Source: Knufia peltigerae (taxonomy: Eukaryota; Ascomycota; Eurotiomycetes; Chaetothyriales; Trichomeriaceae). Taken from it: 64,000 bases of DNA. Positions 61,695 through 64,000 of the stretch are shown here, one piece after another. Position 1 is the stretch's first letter; the number at the start of each line of letters is the position of its first letter. Where the stretch lies: NCBI GenBank assembly GCA_030247855.1, contig JAPDRN010000006.1, positions 62,001-126,000 of the forward strand. The letters are read 5' to 3'. The position numbers were made by a program, and so were the translations under genes. The notes under the pieces are model-generated. The model made no database searches. It had not been told where the DNA came from and saw only the letters and a program-made list of their open reading frames with translations.

Positions 61695-64000
61695 ATGGAT
61701 GCCAAACCATCGCATGGCCTCACGGTGGCCATCCCTCCGGGACCTTCTCAAGAAGCCACTCGTCGCCATTCTCACGACATGGAGAAGGGAATCCAGAACG
61801 AAGGAAAGCCTTCTGGGCCCCCGCCAGGGATTCCTCCGGGGCCTCCAGGAGGATGGCTCTGTCAGAGAATGTCGAGATCTCAGGAAATTCTCTTCAACAT
61901 AATGGTGGCCTTCCTTCAGCTCATTCCACAGTCAACCTTGACCACCGTCTTCCCAGTCAGCAGAGACATTGCCATATCCTTCAGGATAGCCAATCCATCG
62001 GTTCTACCGTGGCTCGTCGCCGCCTATGCATCAACTTTTGGCACTTTTATACTCATCGGAGGGAGGCTTGGTGATATTTTTGGGCACAAGACCATGGTTC
62101 TGATCGGCTATTCCTGGCTCGCCACCTGGAGTGTGATTGCAGGTCTCAGTCACTACGTTGGCTATGAACTGTTCTTCGTTGCAAGGGCTTTTCAAGGCTT
62201 AGGCTCCAGTCTGATGGTACCAAACGGGCTCGCTCTGTTGGGACGAACATATCCACCTGGATCGAAACAAAAGGTCATTTCCTTTACTATCTTCGGTCTG
62301 TGTGCTCCTATTGGTGCTTACATGGGCATGATCTTCGGCGCCCTCTTCACCAAATTTGTATCGTGGCATTGGTCCTTCTACACTTTGGCCATAGTCTGTG
62401 TGGCCTTGGCTTTGGCCGCACAATTGGTATTGATCTCTCCTCCGCCAACTCCAAAGCAGATGAAACCGAACAGGGACAAACTTCGCGACATGGACTGGCT
62501 CGGTGCCATCACGGGCGTGGGTGGATTGATTTGTGTTCAAGTCGCCCTTGTCTCAGCCCCGGCATCAGGGTGGAGCACTCAGTACATCTTCATGCTTCTT
62601 ATCATCGGTGTTCTACTGATCGCTTTCTTTCTCATCACTGAGCTCAGGATTGCAGAGCAACCACTTGTCCCATTCAAGATGTTGAAAGCAGATGTTGGCT
62701 TTGTGATTGGAGCAGTGGCATGCGGTTGGGCGGGCTTTGGTATCTGGACCTGGTATTTGTGGAAATTTTTCTTGAGTATCAAACACGACAGTCCATTGGA
62801 TGCCGCTGTCCATGTCTTACCCATTGTACCTGTTGCACTTGCCGCGTCGATACTGACTGCATGGATGATGCGAAATTGCATGCCCTCCTGGACTCTCTTC
62901 TGGGCTCTCGTGGCGTTCATGTTTGGCCCACTCCTCCTAGCTATTGATGCCAACCTTCAGGGAACGACATATTGGAGTTGGACGTTTTGCTCCTTGCTCA
63001 TCATGCCTTTGGGAATGGACATGAGTATGCCGGCGGCCACCTTCATCATGTCTAACTTCTTTCCTCCTCACCAACAGGGTCTAGCTGGAAGTCTCATCAG
63101 CACCACCATTAATTATTCCATATCCCTTGGTCTCGGACTGGCCTCAACGGTTGAAGTACACGTCAACAATCATGGTCGAGACCCTGTGGCTGGCGTTCGA
63201 GGTGGGTGGTTCATGGGTGTTGGACTAGGTGGTTTGGGTGTCATTATCTGTGTGGCCTTTGTCGTCAAGTCAATCTGGTATCCCCCGCCCCAGCCTCAGA
63301 GAGGACCGCCGGGCCCTCAGAACGCATCGCCCACTGGAGGTCCCTTGCCAACACAGATTCCTCCGCCAGAAAAGTCGAATCGACCAACGCGCACCAATAC
63401 AGTCTCAAGCTTGGCAACCACCATGGTCGGAGAGGGCCCTTTCAGCCCCAAGAGCAGCGACGCGGAAGCGTTCAAATCTTTCAATTTTGACACACCGCCA
63501 CTGAGATCTCCTGTTACTCCGAGAGCGGTATCACCGACGAAAACGACACCAAACCACACGTCTTCTGACTTGTTGCAATTTTCTCCGACGTGGCCGATGA
63601 ATCCATCTCACATGGACGCATCCCATCCGAACAGGTCATCGTCAAAAGCGCAAAGCCCGACTCACCTGCACCGTTATCATCTCAGTGAGAGCACGACGGC
63701 CTCGAGATCCCGAACGAACTCGCAGAGTCAGCTGGCGTCACATCCCGCACAAACACCCACATCTCGACCGTCACAATTCATACCTCTACCGACTGAACTC
63801 GAAGCCGCCTACCGTGGTCGCGGCAGTTGGGAATCTGGTGAAGATGATGATAATGGTCGTGACAGAGAGGATTCATGGGTCCTCGGAAGACATCAGCCGC
63901 TTCCACAGGAGCAAAGGACCATTCACATGCGGGCCGCGTCGACATCCCACGGAAAGGACGTGGATGGTTTTGATCTTAACAAGAAACACATGATGTTGAG
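61695..64000 (+). CDS. MFS drug:H+ antiporter (DHA2/ATR1-like), 3' end outside window
   Basis: Open from the ATG at 61695 to the last base, 768 codons seen, no stop; intronless so far. After a ~45-residue Pro-rich N terminus the membrane domain starts LFNIMVAFLQLIPQ. MFS motif A is GGRLGDIFGHK, and helix 4 reads RAFQGLGSSLMVPNGLALLG with GRTYPPGSK, typical of the 14-helix DHA2 group that includes yeast ATR1 and AMF1. The later helices include FFPPHQQGLAGSLISTTINYS. After the last helix (VIICVAFVVKSIWYP, about residue 535) comes a cytosolic tail of over 230 Ser/Pro-rich residues, longer than usual and probably regulatory. Exported compound unknown. Confidence 0.88.
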   Translation, partial: MDAKPSHGLTVAIPPGPSQEATRRHSHDMEKGIQNEGKPSGPPPGIPPGPPGGWLCQRMSRSQEILFNIMVAFLQLIPQSTLTTVFPVSRDIAISFRIANPSVLPWLVAAYASTFGTFILIGGRLGDIFGHKTMVLIGYSWLATWSVIAGLSHYVGYELFFVARAFQGLGSSLMVPNGLALLGRTYPPGSKQKVISFTIFGLCAPIGAYMGMIFGALFTKFVSWHWSFYTLAIVCVALALAAQLVLISPPPTPKQMKPNRDKLRDMDWLGAITGVGGLICVQVALVSAPASGWSTQYIFMLLIIGVLLIAFFLITELRIAEQPLVPFKMLKADVGFVIGAVACGWAGFGIWTWYLWKFFLSIKHDSPLDAAVHVLPIVPVALAASILTAWMMRNCMPSWTLFWALVAFMFGPLLLAIDANLQGTTYWSWTFCSLLIMPLGMDMSMPAATFIMSNFFPPHQQGLAGSLISTTINYSISLGLGLASTVEVHVNNHGRDPVAGVRGGWFMGVGLGGLGVIICVAFVVKSIWYPPPQPQRGPPGPQNASPTGGPLPTQIPPPEKSNRPTRTNTVSSLATTMVGEGPFSPKSSDAEAFKSFNFDTPPLRSPVTPRAVSPTKTTPNHTSSDLLQFSPTWPMNPSHMDASHPNRSSSKAQSPTHLHRYHLSESTTASRSRTNSQSQLASHPAQTPTSRPSQFIPLPTELEAAYRGRGSWESGEDDDNGRDREDSWVLGRHQPLPQEQRTIHMRAASTSHGKDVDGFDLNKKHMML

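Overview
The window is nuclear DNA of a filamentous ascomycete. The genes are spaced 0.1-2.5 kb apart, carry short introns (about 47-130 bp) with GTRNGT-type donors and CTAAC/CTAAT-like branch sites, and encode fungus-specific families: two Zn2Cys6 regulators, a CpcA/Gcn4-type bZIP, a Pho81/NUC-2-type phosphate sensor, a glucoamylase starch-binding domain and a Sip3/Ysp1-type sterol transfer protein. Intergenic copies of TACTCCGTA/TACGGAGTA suggest Eurotiomycetes (perhaps Chaetothyriales); that placement is inference. I see no prophage, CRISPR array, rRNA or convincing functional tRNA.

Layout. 1-5.5 kb: 3' end of a glucoamylase, an O-methyltransferase, a Zn2Cys6 factor and an aldo-keto reductase. 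6.7-28 kb is mostly housekeeping: a CHY/RING ubiquitin ligase, mitochondrial malonyl-CoA:ACP transacylase, an unknown protein, mitoribosomal protein uL3m, a four-span membrane protein, a MYND protein, the Pho81-like regulator in eight exons, a Pro/Thr-rich protein, the ADP/ATP carrier and the ribosome-biogenesis factor Kri1. 28-38.6 kb: the sterol transfer protein, an Rpp40-type RNase P/MRP subunit in six exons, a phenol-hydroxylase-type FAD monooxygenase and a glycerophosphodiester phosphodiesterase. 38.8-47.2 kb looks like a maltose/alpha-glucoside locus: Zn2Cys6 regulator, divergent sugar permease and cytosolic GH13 alpha-glucosidase, with a Hal2/Met22-type nucleotidase between them. 48.6-55.9 kb: CpcA-like bZIP, a C2H2 protein resembling INO80-subunit Iec1, and an AlaX-type editing protein. 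56-59.3 kb: a divergent 6-phosphogluconate-dehydrogenase-like gene head-to-head with a TIM-barrel isomerase/dehydratase. 59.3-64 kb: a gene-poor stretch, then an MFS drug:H+ antiporter running off the window.

The most interesting candidate system is the 56-59.3 kb pair. The dehydrogenase keeps the 6PGDH catalytic Lys and Glu but appears to have lost three of five residues that hold the substrate phosphate. It is paired with a sugar-isomerase-fold enzyme across a 445 bp promoter, which suggests an uncharacterised sugar-acid pathway. Other notable points are a start codon that seems split by an intron in the Pho81-like gene, a bZIP reading frame with no in-frame AUG beneath a leader with three small uORFs, and nearly alternating gene orientation (10 divergent and 10 convergent of 27 neighbour pairs). 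Exon limits were set by reading splice signals and matching family conservation by eye; no alignment or RNA evidence was available.
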